A stretch of DNA of 64,000 nucleotides from Pedobacter sp. Leaf41 (GTDB taxonomy: Bacteria; Bacteroidota; Bacteroidia; Sphingobacteriales; Sphingobacteriaceae): positions 1,052,127 through 1,116,126 of the forward strand of contig NZ_LMLE01000001.1 of the NCBI RefSeq assembly GCF_001422545.1, in the 5' to 3' direction. Both the position numbers and the translations under genes were made by a program. Within the stretch, counting starts at the first letter, position 1. The number at the start of each line of letters is the position of its first letter. Below are positions 33,065 to 42,000 of this stretch, piece by piece. The notes beneath the pieces are model-generated. The model searched no databases. It worked only from the letters and a program-made list of their open reading frames with translations, and was not told the DNA's origin.

Positions 33065-34119
33065 TACCTGAAGATATTTCTTTTATTTAACGCGTCACGA
33101 TATTTTTTCGCATTAATTTCATGCTGTGCTTTAGTTTCTGCAAAGTTATGATAGCCAGAAAAATCTTCCTTTGCACACATATAAATGTAGTTGTTCTCGT
33201 TACGATTTAAAACGGCATCAATAGCATTAATACTAGGCATCATAATTGGACCCGGCGGTAAACCTGCATATTTATAAGTGTTATATAATGATTGCACCTG
33301 TAATAATTTTCCCGTAACGCGTTTCACCGTAAAATCATCATTCGCAAAAATTACAGTAGGGTCGGCCTGCAATAAAATCCCTTTATTTAATCGGTTGAGA
33401 TATAAACCAGCAATGATGGGCATTTCTTTATCGTAAAGTGCTTCTGCATCTACAATCGAAGCCAAAGTATAAACTTGCGCAGGACTTAGGTTCAAACTTG
33501 CAGCTTTTTGTTTACGCTCTGCGGTCCAGAATTTATCGTATTCATTATGCATGCGTTCCAAAAAATCGGTAGGCTTAATATTCCAGTACATCTCATAAGT
33601 ATTCGGGATGAACATGGTATAGATATTATCCTTGTTGAAACCGTATTTGCTGATCAATGCAGCAGAATCCAAAACGTTTATAAAACTGAGGGAATCGGCT
33701 CCTAAATTACTGGCTAAATAGGCGGCAAAATTCTCTTTCTTACGAATATTTTGAAATTTCAGTTTTACAGGCTCCTGATTTCCAGCTTTAATTAAATTGA
33801 TTAACGTTCTATTAGTCATGCCTTTTTTCAAACGATAGCGACCAGGTTTTAAGTTGGCAGGTAAATTCATCTTCCCAGCAGCAGTAGCAAATGAGGAGGC
33901 GCTATTCAAGATATCTCTTTTCTTGATTTCGAATAGAAGCTCGTCATAACTTTCACCGGTTTTGATGTAAAGATATTTTTGGTTTTCGGTTACATTAGGG
34001 GCAAAGTAAAGCCTATAAAAATTTAAGGCAAAAAAACCTGCAATCAAAATAATAACTACAGCTATGGCAATAACAGCTTTTTTACCGGTACTCGTTTTCT
34101 TTTTTTCTACTTCGATCAT
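33064..34119 (-). CDS. mltG: Endolytic transglycosylase MltG
   Basis: 351 residues: short cytoplasmic N-terminus, one membrane helix (AVIAIAVVIILIAGFFALNFYRLYF) and a periplasmic YceG/MltG domain. The LysM-like part (YLYIKTGESYDELLFEIKKRDIL) precedes the catalytic region with ASIVDAEALYDKEMPIIAGLYLNRL and LLQADPTVIFA. Family members usually have ASIVEKE; here the first acid is D and the second E is kept. It cuts nascent glycan strands and sets their length. Flanked by the PASTA protein (6 bases upstream) and the thioesterase (1-base overlap). Confidence 0.93.
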   Translation of the reverse strand: MIEVEKKKTSTGKKAVIAIAVVIILIAGFFALNFYRLYFAPNVTENQKYLYIKTGESYDELLFEIKKRDILNSASSFATAAGKMNLPANLKPGRYRLKKGMTNRTLINLIKAGNQEPVKLKFQNIRKKENFAAYLASNLGADSLSFINVLDSAALISKYGFNKDNIYTMFIPNTYEMYWNIKPTDFLERMHNEYDKFWTAERKQKAASLNLSPAQVYTLASIVDAEALYDKEMPIIAGLYLNRLNKGILLQADPTVIFANDDFTVKRVTGKLLQVQSLYNTYKYAGLPPGPIMMPSINAIDAVLNRNENNYIYMCAKEDFSGYHNFAETKAQHEINAKKYRDALNKRNIFR

Positions 34120-34125
34120 TGTATC

Positions 34126-34896
34126 TTATTGTTCTTTATTCGAAAGCGTAATGTTAATTCTTGTTCCGATAGCCACTTTTGTTACCGAATCGGCTGGCAT
34201 CGGGTCTTGTTTGGTAATCACTGCATTTGCACTATCGATAATATTGCCCTCATAAATAATATCTCCCAAACTTAGGTTCGATCCTTTTAAGCTGAACTTA
34301 GCCTCATCAACAGTTAAGCCAACCAGTTGTGGCACATCAACTTCCTGACTTCCTCTACCATCTCCCAATACCAAATTGATTCTCGATCCTACTGGGATAA
34401 TGTCGCCGGCTGCAATGGCAGAGCCACCGAACGAAGCTTCTAAAACAACATCTTTACTCACGTCCGGTTTGTAAGTAGTATCACCAAGTTTTAATCTGGA
34501 ACTTTCAATAATAGCCTGTGCTTCTCTGAGTGTTTTAAAAGCAATATCAGGAAATTTAGTGTTAGGCGTTTTACCTGCGTTTATAGTCAAATAAATTGTT
34601 CTGTTGTCCTTAACAAAGGTGTTGGGGTCAGGGTCCTGGTCAATTACAATCCCGGCAGGCTGGTCCAGGATAAAAACAGAATCTACCTCGTATTTCAAAC
34701 CTACATCTTCCAGTTTTTTTACCGCTTGATCAAATGATAATCCCTTAACCATCGGTACATTTAATCCCTGACCGTGTTTGGTATAATACCTTAAACTGAA
34801 AAAAGCGATAAGTAGTAGTAAAACCACTGTGATAACGGCAGCTAAAATATTGTTTCTAAAGCTTTTGGTTTTTAAATAATCTATAAATTTAGACAT
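34126..34896 (-). CDS. PASTA-domain membrane protein
   Basis: 256 residues: an N-terminal membrane helix (NNILAAVITVVLLLLIAFFSL) and three PASTA repeats outside (VPMVKGLSFDQAVKKLEDVGL; FPDIAFKTLREAQAIIESSRL; VPQLVGLTVDEAKFSLKGSNL). There is no kinase or penicillin-binding domain, so it is a free-standing PASTA protein, probably sensing or binding peptidoglycan in the periplasm. It heads the operon with mltG. A TATATTTG promoter-like box is about 95 bases upstream. Confidence 0.92.
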   Translation of the reverse strand: MSKFIDYLKTKSFRNNILAAVITVVLLLLIAFFSLRYYTKHGQGLNVPMVKGLSFDQAVKKLEDVGLKYEVDSVFILDQPAGIVIDQDPDPNTFVKDNRTIYLTINAGKTPNTKFPDIAFKTLREAQAIIESSRLKLGDTTYKPDVSKDVVLEASFGGSAIAAGDIIPVGSRINLVLGDGRGSQEVDVPQLVGLTVDEAKFSLKGSNLSLGDIIYEGNIIDSANAVITKQDPMPADSVTKVAIGTRINITLSNKEQ

Positions 34897-34990
34897 GAAT
34901 CTTTAATTCTGGTTTTAAGCGTATAAACTCAAATGTAGTTAATTTAATTTTTGAAAGCATTTTGCGAACAATTGGGTTCATTGCTTTGAG

Positions 34991-34998
34991 CAAATATA
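34991..34998 (-). promoter_or_regulatory. Candidate -7 box of the PASTA-mltG operon
   Basis: TATATTTG on the minus strand fits TAnnTTTG. It would start a leader of about 85-95 nt before the PASTA gene. Confidence 0.4.
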
Positions 34999-35109
34999 AT
35001 ACCATCAATTATCAATTCTCTGGATCAAAATTAAACAATGCGCAAAGATATTTATATTTTTGATGATATAATTACGATCAAATTCTATTTACAAATAAGC
35101 ATTTTAAAG

Positions 35110-36096
35110 ATGAAGAAAACTATTGCGTTATTAACAGGCGGTACCACAGGCGAATGGGTTGTTTCTGTAAAAAGTGCAGCAACTATTGCTCAAAATATCG
35201 ATACCGATTTGTATGATGTTTATAAAATAATGTTAAATGATAAAGGATGGTTTTACGAGCCTGCAGATTCTGTTAAAATAGATATTGATAAAAATGATTT
35301 CTCTCTAACATTAGAGGGTCGTAAAATTAAATTTGACGGCATATTCATTGCCATACATGGATCGCCGGGCGAGGACGGGAAACTGCAGGGATATTTCGAT
35401 ATGTTGGGAATACCTTACACCACTTGCGATGCCTTAACTTCATCAATAACGATGAATAAAGGTTATACTAAAGCGATTGTGCAGGGTATTAGTCAGTTAT
35501 ATACTGCAAAATCTATTCAGATTTTTAAGAATGGCAATTATAATATCAAACAAATTAAGGAAGACTTAAGGTTGCCTTATTTTGTAAAACCAAACAGTGG
35601 TGGAAGTAGTATCGGAATGAGCAAGGTAAAACATGCTGATGATCTGGAAATGGCGCTTGAAAAAGCATTTGCTGAAGATACACAAGTACTAATAGAAGAA
35701 TTTGTGAGTGGTAGGGAATTTTCTATCGGCGTGTATAGCGCTAAAGGCGAAATCACTGTTTTACCTACTACGGAAGTGATTCCAGCAAACGAATTTTTTG
35801 ATTTTGAAGCTAAATACACGCCAGGCGCAACTCAGGAAATCACGCCAGGAAATATGAATGAGGAGGAATATGATCGAGTTCATCAAATCGTAAAAAGCGT
35901 TTATTCAAAATTAAATTGTAGGGGAGTAGTGCGGATCGATTATTTTTTGGAAAACGAAACAGGAAATTTTTATTTTATTGAAATAAACACCATTCCAGGA
36001 CAAACAGCTACCAGTTTTATTCCGCAACAGGTTGCTGCCATGGGCATAACGCTAAAGCAGTTTTACACTAATTTAATGAAAGAAACATTGGGTTAG
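35110..36096 (+). CDS. ddl: D-alanine--D-alanine ligase
   Basis: About 328 residues of the ATP-grasp family. The N-terminal signature is LLTGGTTGEWVVSVKSA. FVKPNSGGSSIGMSKV (ATP clamp), LIEEFVSGREFSIGVYS and FIEINTIPGQTATSFIP (metal and substrate site) are all present. It joins two D-Ala for peptidoglycan. I start at the ATG at 35110; the 24 residues upstream in frame are Ile-rich and unlike any ligase N-terminus. It is divergent from the PASTA/mltG operon. The next gene, a Crp/Fnr regulator, begins 7 bases after its stop. Confidence 0.93.
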   Translation: MKKTIALLTGGTTGEWVVSVKSAATIAQNIDTDLYDVYKIMLNDKGWFYEPADSVKIDIDKNDFSLTLEGRKIKFDGIFIAIHGSPGEDGKLQGYFDMLGIPYTTCDALTSSITMNKGYTKAIVQGISQLYTAKSIQIFKNGNYNIKQIKEDLRLPYFVKPNSGGSSIGMSKVKHADDLEMALEKAFAEDTQVLIEEFVSGREFSIGVYSAKGEITVLPTTEVIPANEFFDFEAKYTPGATQEITPGNMNEEEYDRVHQIVKSVYSKLNCRGVVRIDYFLENETGNFYFIEINTIPGQTATSFIPQQVAAMGITLKQFYTNLMKETLG

Positions 36097-36102
36097 TGCT
36101 TC

Positions 36103-36693
36103 ATGGATATTCAACAACTTATTGACCACGGTTATGCGATAAAGGTCTATCCGAAAGATACGCTTATTTATGAACCAGGAATGGTGCCACGATATGTCTA
36201 TTTTATCAAATCTGGCGAAGTTAGGATGGTCACAGTAAGCGAAGATGGGAAAGAATTTATTCAGGGGATTTTTAAAATGGGACAATACTTTGGTGAACCT
36301 GCTCTAATCATAAATAGGAAGTATTTAGCTTACACCATTGCAAATAAAGAATCGGAGATTATTCAGGTTGGAAGAAAGCAATTTTTCGACTTAATTGAAA
36401 CGACACCAGGTTTCAGTATCAATCTTATTCAAACGCTAAGCAACAGGTTGTTTTACAAATCAATGATGCTGGAAGAACTGGCCAATGAAAAAGCAGAACA
36501 CCGGTTATTAACCATCATAAATTATCTTCTAAACGATATTGAAGTTGGTGATAGTTTGAAAGTAACCAGACAAGATCTAGCCGATATGACTGGCTTGAGG
36601 GTAGAAACGGTTATAAGAGAAATCAAAATTTTGTCTGATAAAGGATTAATTGAAGTTAACCGGGGAAAGATCATTCGCCCTAATAAAAAATAG
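36103..36693 (+). CDS. Crp/Fnr family transcriptional regulator
   Basis: 196 residues: cyclic-nucleotide-binding-like barrel (LIYEPGMVPRYVYFIKSGEVRMVTVSEDGKEFIQGIFKMGQYFGEPALI) and winged helix (LKVTRQDLADMTGLRVETVIREIKILSDKGLIEVNRGKIIRP). The FGEPALI segment resembles the phosphate-binding cassette FGE of true cAMP binders more closely than the other two Crp/Fnr proteins here, though the Arg of the cassette is replaced. It is transcribed with the D-Ala ligase gene, an odd pairing. Target genes unknown. Confidence 0.9.
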   Translation: MDIQQLIDHGYAIKVYPKDTLIYEPGMVPRYVYFIKSGEVRMVTVSEDGKEFIQGIFKMGQYFGEPALIINRKYLAYTIANKESEIIQVGRKQFFDLIETTPGFSINLIQTLSNRLFYKSMMLEELANEKAEHRLLTIINYLLNDIEVGDSLKVTRQDLADMTGLRVETVIREIKILSDKGLIEVNRGKIIRPNKK

Positions 36694-36750
36694 GTTTGCA
36701 ATCTATTTCGAAACATGATGTAGATCATAATTTGCATATTTATTAAAATG

Positions 36751-36758
36751 TAAATTTG
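36751..36758 (+). promoter_or_regulatory. Candidate promoter of the DUF983 gene
   Basis: TAAATTTG fits TAnnTTTG, with a TTTG 16 bases upstream (36731-36734) as a near -33 element, 20 bases before the ATG. Confidence 0.5.
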
Positions 36759-36777
36759 CACATCAATAATATTAAAT

Positions 36778-37173
36778 ATGGCAGAGTTCTCTAAATTTCA
36801 AGCATTTATAAATTGTAAATGCCCGCGTTGCCGAAAAGGTGATATATTTACCGGAAGTGCTTACTCGTTTAAGTTGCAGAAAACAAATATCAACTGCCCG
36901 GTTTGTAACTTAAAATTTGAGCGGGAGCCTGGTTTTTTTTATGTTGCAATGTTTGTGAGCTACGCTATGAATGTTGCTGAGATTATTACTATTGGAGTTG
37001 CTGCCTATGTTTTGGGTCTAGAACTTATTTATGAAAACCTCTGGTATTATGTTGGCGTAATTTTATTTGGCGTATTTTTATGCTCTCCTATAAACTACAG
37101 GTATTCAAGAGTCATTTTACTACACTACTTAACACCCGGTTTGCATTATGTTCCCGGAAGTGGAAATAAATAA
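36778..37173 (+). CDS. DUF983 family membrane protein
   Basis: 131 residues. The N-terminal half carries two CxxC pairs (NCKCPRCRKGDIFTG and NCPVCNLKFEREPGFF), which should bind one zinc. Two membrane helices follow (VAMFVSYAMNVAEIITIGVAAYVL and YVGVILFGVFLCSPINYRYSRVILL). This is the DUF983 layout, a family often near cytochrome oxidase or heme genes in other phyla; no such gene is near here. A bidirectional terminator follows directly. Confidence 0.9.
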   Translation: MAEFSKFQAFINCKCPRCRKGDIFTGSAYSFKLQKTNINCPVCNLKFEREPGFFYVAMFVSYAMNVAEIITIGVAAYVLGLELIYENLWYYVGVILFGVFLCSPINYRYSRVILLHYLTPGLHYVPGSGNK

Positions 37174-37180
37174 TCATTAA

Positions 37181-37208
37181 AAAAAGCTCCAATTTTTTGG
37201 AGCTTTTT
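37181..37208. terminator. Bidirectional intrinsic terminator
   Basis: AAAAAGCTCCAA and its complement form a 12-bp stem with a TTTT loop, with flanking A and T runs. It lies between the convergent DUF983 and lipoprotein genes, 4 bases from the latter's stop, and serves both. Confidence 0.85.
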
Positions 37209-37211
37209 TTG

Positions 37212-37736
37212 TTACATTTTCATGGGGTGTTGCACATATTCTGATAAACCTTGTACCTTCCCATCTTTGATTTTGAAATCATTATACAATTGAATGGTAT
37301 CGATTTTCCCATCTTTTGTGGCAGTTACTTGTTTATACCATAAGCTCACCCATTCTTCTGTCTTATCTTTATTAATTACAGATGCCATATCCTCCATCTC
37401 AATTTTGAAGCTGCTCATTTTGGCAAATTCTCCTTGGATTTGATTTAAAAACTGTGTTTTAGTTCCTTTAAATTTGTATCCATCCAAATTAAACCAAACA
37501 CTATCTGCAAGCAGTTTTCCCATCGCAGTAGTATCCATATTTTCAAAAGATTTAATCGTACTAAGGGCAATGACGCCATTTTTACTGTCTTTATTCATTT
37601 CCCAGCCTTGTTGTTTTTTAAAGGTATAAGGATATTTCGTAGTGTCTGCTGAGTCAGCTTCAGTAGTTTTTACGTCTTTATTTTGGCATGCTGCAAAAAA
37701 TAAAGCCATTAACAATAGAGATGAGATTTTTTTCAT
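37212..37736 (-). CDS. Lipoprotein with SnoaL/NTF2-like domain
   Basis: 174 residues. The signal MKKISSLLLMALFFAAC is a strong lipobox, giving a periplasmic lipoprotein anchored at C17. The mature part (KSFENMDTTAMGKLLADSVWFNLDGYKFKGTKTQFLNQIQGEF; EEWVSLWYKQVTATKDGKIDTIQLYNDFKIKDGKVQGLSEY) has the cone-shaped beta pattern of nuclear-transport-factor-2-like (SnoaL) proteins. No active-site residues can be assigned. Single gene between a terminator and a small membrane protein gene. Confidence 0.8.
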   Translation of the reverse strand: MKKISSLLLMALFFAACQNKDVKTTEADSADTTKYPYTFKKQQGWEMNKDSKNGVIALSTIKSFENMDTTAMGKLLADSVWFNLDGYKFKGTKTQFLNQIQGEFAKMSSFKIEMEDMASVINKDKTEEWVSLWYKQVTATKDGKIDTIQLYNDFKIKDGKVQGLSEYVQHPMKM

Positions 37737-37818
37737 AAAAAATTAATCTAGTTTAGGTATTTAAATATACTAAATATCTGAAAACTAAATGATTGAAATT
37801 GAATTTTGTAAAATGGAT

Positions 37819-38274
37819 TCACACTTTTGCAGTAGAATATCTCATTCTGATTAAGCTAACCAATACATTAATAAGAGGAAGGGTTTCAATGACAATGAAG
37901 GTAGGTATAATTTGGTTCAGCTTCTTCTGATGATTCAATATATAATCCATCGATTCAATATCAGTCAGTTCTATTAATGCCAATGATTTGTGGAATGAAT
38001 GGCTCATCCAGACGGCAAAAAATGGTAATACTATTGATAGCATGATATGTAGCCATGTTAAGAGTTTAATGGAAAAATATTTGTTTAGATACTTATAAAG
38101 TCCGGCGAATATGAGCAGAAGCCCACAAATGAACGCCACAATTAATGTGTAATCAATAGAAAAATAGGTGTAGGCTAAATTGATTTCTATCTTCTGATCT
38201 ACAAAAACAATCGAGATTAAATAAAGCAATGCTGCAAACAATAAAACTTGATATGGTTTAAAACTTGCTGCCAT
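37819..38274 (-). CDS. Four-helix integral membrane protein, unknown
   Basis: 151 residues with four hydrophobic helices (VLLFAALLYLISIVFV; YTLIVAFICGLLLIFAGLY; LLTWLHIMLSIVLPFFAVWM; IPTFIVIETLPLINVLVSLI) and short polar loops. No known family motif. Its ATG abuts the cutC stop codon (38275-38277), so it is probably co-translated with cutC and could be a membrane partner. Function unknown. Confidence 0.75.
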   Translation of the reverse strand: MAASFKPYQVLLFAALLYLISIVFVDQKIEINLAYTYFSIDYTLIVAFICGLLLIFAGLYKYLNKYFSIKLLTWLHIMLSIVLPFFAVWMSHSFHKSLALIELTDIESMDYILNHQKKLNQIIPTFIVIETLPLINVLVSLIRMRYSTAKV

Positions 38275-39087
38275 TTAATTTCTGTTGATTTCGTCAACCA
38301 GCTCTTTAACTTTCTTCACTGAAGTTAATTCGTATTGATATTCATCTGAAATGCTTCCCATTTTTGTTTTTGTATTGCGAAATTGCATTTTACTAGGTAC
38401 ATAACTTTTGCAGGAAGCGTGGAACTGTTTGGCCTTGGTACTTTGGATTAACTCGTGAATATTAGTGATGTTTATTCCCGCGCCGGGCATAATCGAAATT
38501 CTGCCATTTGCTTGTTTAACTAAATTTGCCAAAGTTTCTGCACCCGCTATCGCTGATGTAGCGCCACCCGAAGAAAGCACGCGGACAATTCGCAGATCAA
38601 TTAAATCCTCCAGTGCTTGGTGCATATCGTTACACATATCAAAAGCCCTGTGGAAAGCCACGGGAAGGGGGTTAGCCAAGGCAATTAGTTCACTGCATTT
38701 TTTCCTATCAATGCTTCCATCAGCCTGAAGTATCCCAATAACAACGCCATCACAACCTAATGATTTGCAATTCTTTATATCTTCTTTCATTAAATCAAAC
38801 TCCAAGTCAGAATAGAAAAAATCGCCCCCGCGAGGGCGGATAATCGGCCAAATTTCGATTTGCAGATTTTTTTTGGCCAAAGCAATTTGAGCATAACTGG
38901 GTGTTGTGCCACCTTCGGCAAGGTTATCACACAATTCTACTCTTATTGCACCACCAAGCTGTGCGTTAAATGCGGATTCGTATCCGTTAGCACAGACTTC
39001 AAGACCCCAAATGTCTACAGGGTGATTTGAAAATTCATTTTTAAACTCATTAACTCCTGAATTGGAACTTGAATTTATATCTTTCAT
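38275..39087 (-). CDS. cutC: CutC family protein
   Basis: 270 residues, TIM-barrel CutC family. Signatures include VDIWGLEVCANGYESAFNAQLGGAIRVELCDNLAEGGTTPSYAQI, MIRPRGGDFFYS-like IIRPRGGDFFYSDLEFDLMKEDI, LGCDGVVIGIL, FHRAFDM, RVLSSGGATSA and IMPGAGIN. The family was named for copper homeostasis, but that role is disputed and the enzyme activity is unknown. Cytoplasmic. It precedes a small membrane protein gene in one operon. Confidence 0.93.
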   Translation of the reverse strand: MKDINSSSNSGVNEFKNEFSNHPVDIWGLEVCANGYESAFNAQLGGAIRVELCDNLAEGGTTPSYAQIALAKKNLQIEIWPIIRPRGGDFFYSDLEFDLMKEDIKNCKSLGCDGVVIGILQADGSIDRKKCSELIALANPLPVAFHRAFDMCNDMHQALEDLIDLRIVRVLSSGGATSAIAGAETLANLVKQANGRISIMPGAGINITNIHELIQSTKAKQFHASCKSYVPSKMQFRNTKTKMGSISDEYQYELTSVKKVKELVDEINRN

Positions 39088-39129
39088 AACAAGTATCGAT
39101 TTGTTTATTTAGATAAGCAAAAAGCTTTA

Positions 39130-40032
39130 CTAGTCTTTTTGTTGATCCCCATCACCAGGTTTGGTGCTTACTGGCCCTAATACTTTCCATCCATTGGATG
39201 ACTTATAAGTATTCAGCTGTTGAAAAGATTTTCCGTTATCCGGATACCAGCATATTTCTGTGATGATCCAGTTCGTTTCACTAACTTTCTGTCTTTCTGG
39301 AAAAGCGTTTTTAATTTGCGTGAAATCGGGAAAACCGTGTTCTTCGATACTTTTGATAAAAGACAACTTTAAAATGTCAGCCGTTTTTTCGATGATTTCT
39401 TCGTCAAGTTCAATATTTATTCCACCAAGCATATTTCTTGCTTCTTCATAAAAATCTTTACAATCAATGGCAGCGTCTATATCTTTATTACTGTACGCTT
39501 CTTCAAGCGATAAGATTGCGCCTTCGGGTGTGTCTCTGTTAATTTTGAAGTAATCAACGCCTTCATCGATATATAAACCGATACTTTGATCAAATGCAGG
39601 CTGTTCATTTGCTGGAATACCTTCTCGAATTGCCCGAATGGTGTAGCCGCCGATTAGCTTTCCGCCTTCAATAATCATCCAATCTGAAATCAAATCACGC
39701 TCAATTCCAATTTTCTGATTTAGCTTTACCGTGTTCACATCAACAGGTTCATTCCCAACCGTACCATACAAATTTCCTTCGCCATCAAAATGTGGATCAA
39801 TTAACCAGATATGTTCACCTTTATCACCGTCAATAATCTTCACTTTAATGGAGAAATACGCTTGTTCAGGTTTTGGATTTTCTAAGCTGTCTTCGAAGTA
39901 CCAAAGTGTTAAATTGGCCTTTTCAATTGCCCAGTTCATGCGCTCATCTTCGTTAGCCACATAAACTAAATCAGGCTCGCCTTCACGTTCCTCGACATTC
40001 TTTTTACCGAAAATTTTAGAGAGTAATCCCAT
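39130..40032 (-). CDS. DUF2314 domain protein
   Basis: 300 residues. The N-terminal half contains the DUF2314 pattern (ERMNWAIEKANLTLWYFEDSLENPKPEQAYFSIKVKIIDGDKGEHIWL followed by GEGNLYGTVGNEPVDVNTVKLNQKIGI). The C-terminal half (ILSLEEAYSNKDIDAAIDCKDFYEEARNML onward) looks like a helical plus NTF2-like add-on. No signal peptide. Such proteins occur in polymorphic-toxin immunity sets in other bacteria, but no toxin is visible here, so the role is open. Single gene. Confidence 0.8.
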   Translation of the reverse strand: MGLLSKIFGKKNVEEREGEPDLVYVANEDERMNWAIEKANLTLWYFEDSLENPKPEQAYFSIKVKIIDGDKGEHIWLIDPHFDGEGNLYGTVGNEPVDVNTVKLNQKIGIERDLISDWMIIEGGKLIGGYTIRAIREGIPANEQPAFDQSIGLYIDEGVDYFKINRDTPEGAILSLEEAYSNKDIDAAIDCKDFYEEARNMLGGINIELDEEIIEKTADILKLSFIKSIEEHGFPDFTQIKNAFPERQKVSETNWIITEICWYPDNGKSFQQLNTYKSSNGWKVLGPVSTKPGDGDQQKD

Positions 40033-40080
40033 AATATATCTTTAGATTTATAATATTTGTTTTGGGATGATTTTAAATTG

Positions 40081-41115
40081 TTAGTAATAGCTTTTTCCTT
40101 TGATTAACAAATCTTGCTTTTCGGCGTTGCAGACCGCGTAACTAAATCCTTGCTGAATAGCGTAAGCGCCGTATTCACCTTTTTTATTTATGGCCAGGAA
40201 ACCAACCTGAATATTTTTTGCAGTTTCGGGTTTCTTTTTGATAATACGCATCACGGCTTCTTTACAAGCGGCTTCGGGTGTATAACCCTGTCGCATTAAC
40301 TCAACCACTAAAAAAGAACCAACATTTCTCACTACTTCTTCTCCAACACCTGTTGAAGTGGCACCACCAACCTCATTATCTACATAGAGCCCAGCTCCAA
40401 TAATTGGGCTATCGCCAATTCTACCATGTAATTTATACGCCATGCCGCTTGTTGTGCAGGCACCAGAAATATTGCCTTTGCTGTCAATGGCCAACATTCC
40501 AATGGTATCGTGATTGTACTGGTTGCCAGGTAATTTCTGTGGTGCTGCCTTTTCGTAAAGCATATTCTCGATATTCATCACCGGCTCGTACCTGGCTGTC
40601 TTTAACCACTCTTTCCAGGCCTTTTCGCTCGATGGGGTAAGCAAATTTTCTTTTTTAAAACCTTGCTCCAAAGCAAACTGTAAAGCACCATCACCAGCAA
40701 GCATTACATGAGGTGTTTTTTCCATAACTTTTCTAGCAACAGAAATTGGATGTTTGATATGCTCCAGCGCTAAAACTGCTCCGCAGTTGCCATTTTCGTC
40801 CATAATACAAGCGTCAAGCGTTACTTTGCCGTCTCTATCTGGCAAGCCACCATAACCAACAGATTGATTTTTTTCATCAGCCTCTGGTACCCAAACGCCC
40901 TGTTCTACTGCGTCTAATGCCTTGCCGCCTTTAGATAAGACCTTCCAGGCATCAGCATTTGCTGCAATTCCAAAATCCCAGGTCGAAATCACAATAGGGA
41001 GATTAGTAGCTTCTTCTTTATGAGACGGAATGGCATAAGCCATGCTGGTTTTATCGAGAACGAGTAAACCTGCAGAAAGGGTTGATGCTTTTATAAATTT
41101 GCGACGGTTGAACAT
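40081..41115 (-). CDS. Glycosylasparaginase-type N-terminal nucleophile hydrolase
   Basis: 344 residues, with an N-terminal twin-arginine-like export signal (NRRKFIKASTLSAGLLVL). The Ntn-hydrolase signature is plain: the precursor should cut itself before T204 in NHDTIGMLAID, making that threonine the nucleophile. Segments VGYGGLPDRDGKVTLDACIMD and RIGDSPIIGAGLYVDNEVGGATSTGVGEE match N4-(beta-N-acetylglucosaminyl)-L-asparaginase more than plain isoaspartyl peptidase. It probably acts in the periplasm on glycosylated asparagine or isoaspartyl peptides. The next gene, an omega-amidase, is 60 bases downstream from another unit. Confidence 0.9.
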   Translation of the reverse strand: MFNRRKFIKASTLSAGLLVLDKTSMAYAIPSHKEEATNLPIVISTWDFGIAANADAWKVLSKGGKALDAVEQGVWVPEADEKNQSVGYGGLPDRDGKVTLDACIMDENGNCGAVLALEHIKHPISVARKVMEKTPHVMLAGDGALQFALEQGFKKENLLTPSSEKAWKEWLKTARYEPVMNIENMLYEKAAPQKLPGNQYNHDTIGMLAIDSKGNISGACTTSGMAYKLHGRIGDSPIIGAGLYVDNEVGGATSTGVGEEVVRNVGSFLVVELMRQGYTPEAACKEAVMRIIKKKPETAKNIQVGFLAINKKGEYGAYAIQQGFSYAVCNAEKQDLLIKGKSYY

Positions 41116-41174
41116 GTTGAGGTTAATTATTAATGTTTGATTTTTTTTGACGAGTTATTTTTTTTGTAAACTAG

Positions 41175-41978
41175 TTAAGTAATAGAAAATTGATCAGCAT
41201 CCTTTAGGAAAGGAAATTGCCTTCTAATTTTTACCAATTCCTCATAATTAATGGTTACCGTATACATGTCTTCATCTTCTGGTTTGTAATATACGGTACT
41301 GCCATAAGGATCGATTACCATGGAATGTCCGCCGTGATAAATCTGATTACCATCGTGACCAACACGATTGACACCTATAACATAACTTTGATTTTCAATT
41401 GCACGGGCCGGAATTAATGCCCTCCAATGCGCCGAACGTTTATCGGGCCAACTAGCTACAATAAGTAATATATCATATTCCTCATTAACGTTGCGTAACC
41501 AAACAGGGAACCGCAAATCGTAGCAAACCGCTAATCTAATTTTCCAGCCCTTAAGTTCGACAATAAGTTTATCCTTGCCAGCAGTAAAATTTTTATCCTC
41601 TTCACCTAAACCAAATAAGTGCCGCTTATCATAATATTTATAATCGCCATTCTGTTCCATCCAAATTAACCGATTATAGTAATTTCCATTCTCTTTAATG
41701 ATAAGACTTCCCGTAATCACACAATTGTATTGATAGGCTGTCTTTTGCATCCATTGCATGGTAAAACCGTCCATTTCCTCGGCCAGGGCCTCCGAGTTCA
41801 TGCTAAAACCACTATTAAACATTTCGGGTAAAATGATTAAATCTGTTTTTTCCCGAACGCCCATTGATAATCTCAGGGCAAGGTTTTTTAGGTTTTTTTC
41901 GATGTTTTCCCAAAATAGATAAGCCTGGAAAATAGTGACTTTCAGGTTTTCTATTTGAGTGTAAACAGGTGTATCCAT
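41175..41978 (-). CDS. Omega-amidase (nitrilase superfamily, YafV-like)
   Basis: 267 residues of the carbon-nitrogen hydrolase family. The Glu-Lys-Cys triad is seen in LIILPEMFNSGF, YYDKRHLFGLGEED and RLAVCYDLRFPVW. YDKRHLF and GFSMNSE resemble YafV, which hydrolyses alpha-ketoglutaramate and alpha-ketosuccinamate. It starts 22 bases after the transaminase stop, so the two are one operon. Together they would complete glutamine transamination of methionine's 2-oxo acid and clear the cyclic by-product. Confidence 0.9.
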   Translation of the reverse strand: MDTPVYTQIENLKVTIFQAYLFWENIEKNLKNLALRLSMGVREKTDLIILPEMFNSGFSMNSEALAEEMDGFTMQWMQKTAYQYNCVITGSLIIKENGNYYNRLIWMEQNGDYKYYDKRHLFGLGEEDKNFTAGKDKLIVELKGWKIRLAVCYDLRFPVWLRNVNEEYDILLIVASWPDKRSAHWRALIPARAIENQSYVIGVNRVGHDGNQIYHGGHSMVIDPYGSTVYYKPEDEDMYTVTINYEELVKIRRQFPFLKDADQFSIT

Positions 41979-42000
41979 ATATGTTTATTTTACGGGCTGA

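Noticed and set aside
40081..41115. Isoaspartyl peptidase as the primary call
   Set aside because: The NHDTIGM nucleophile region and the DRDGKVTLDA segment fit glycosylasparaginase better, though the two families are related.
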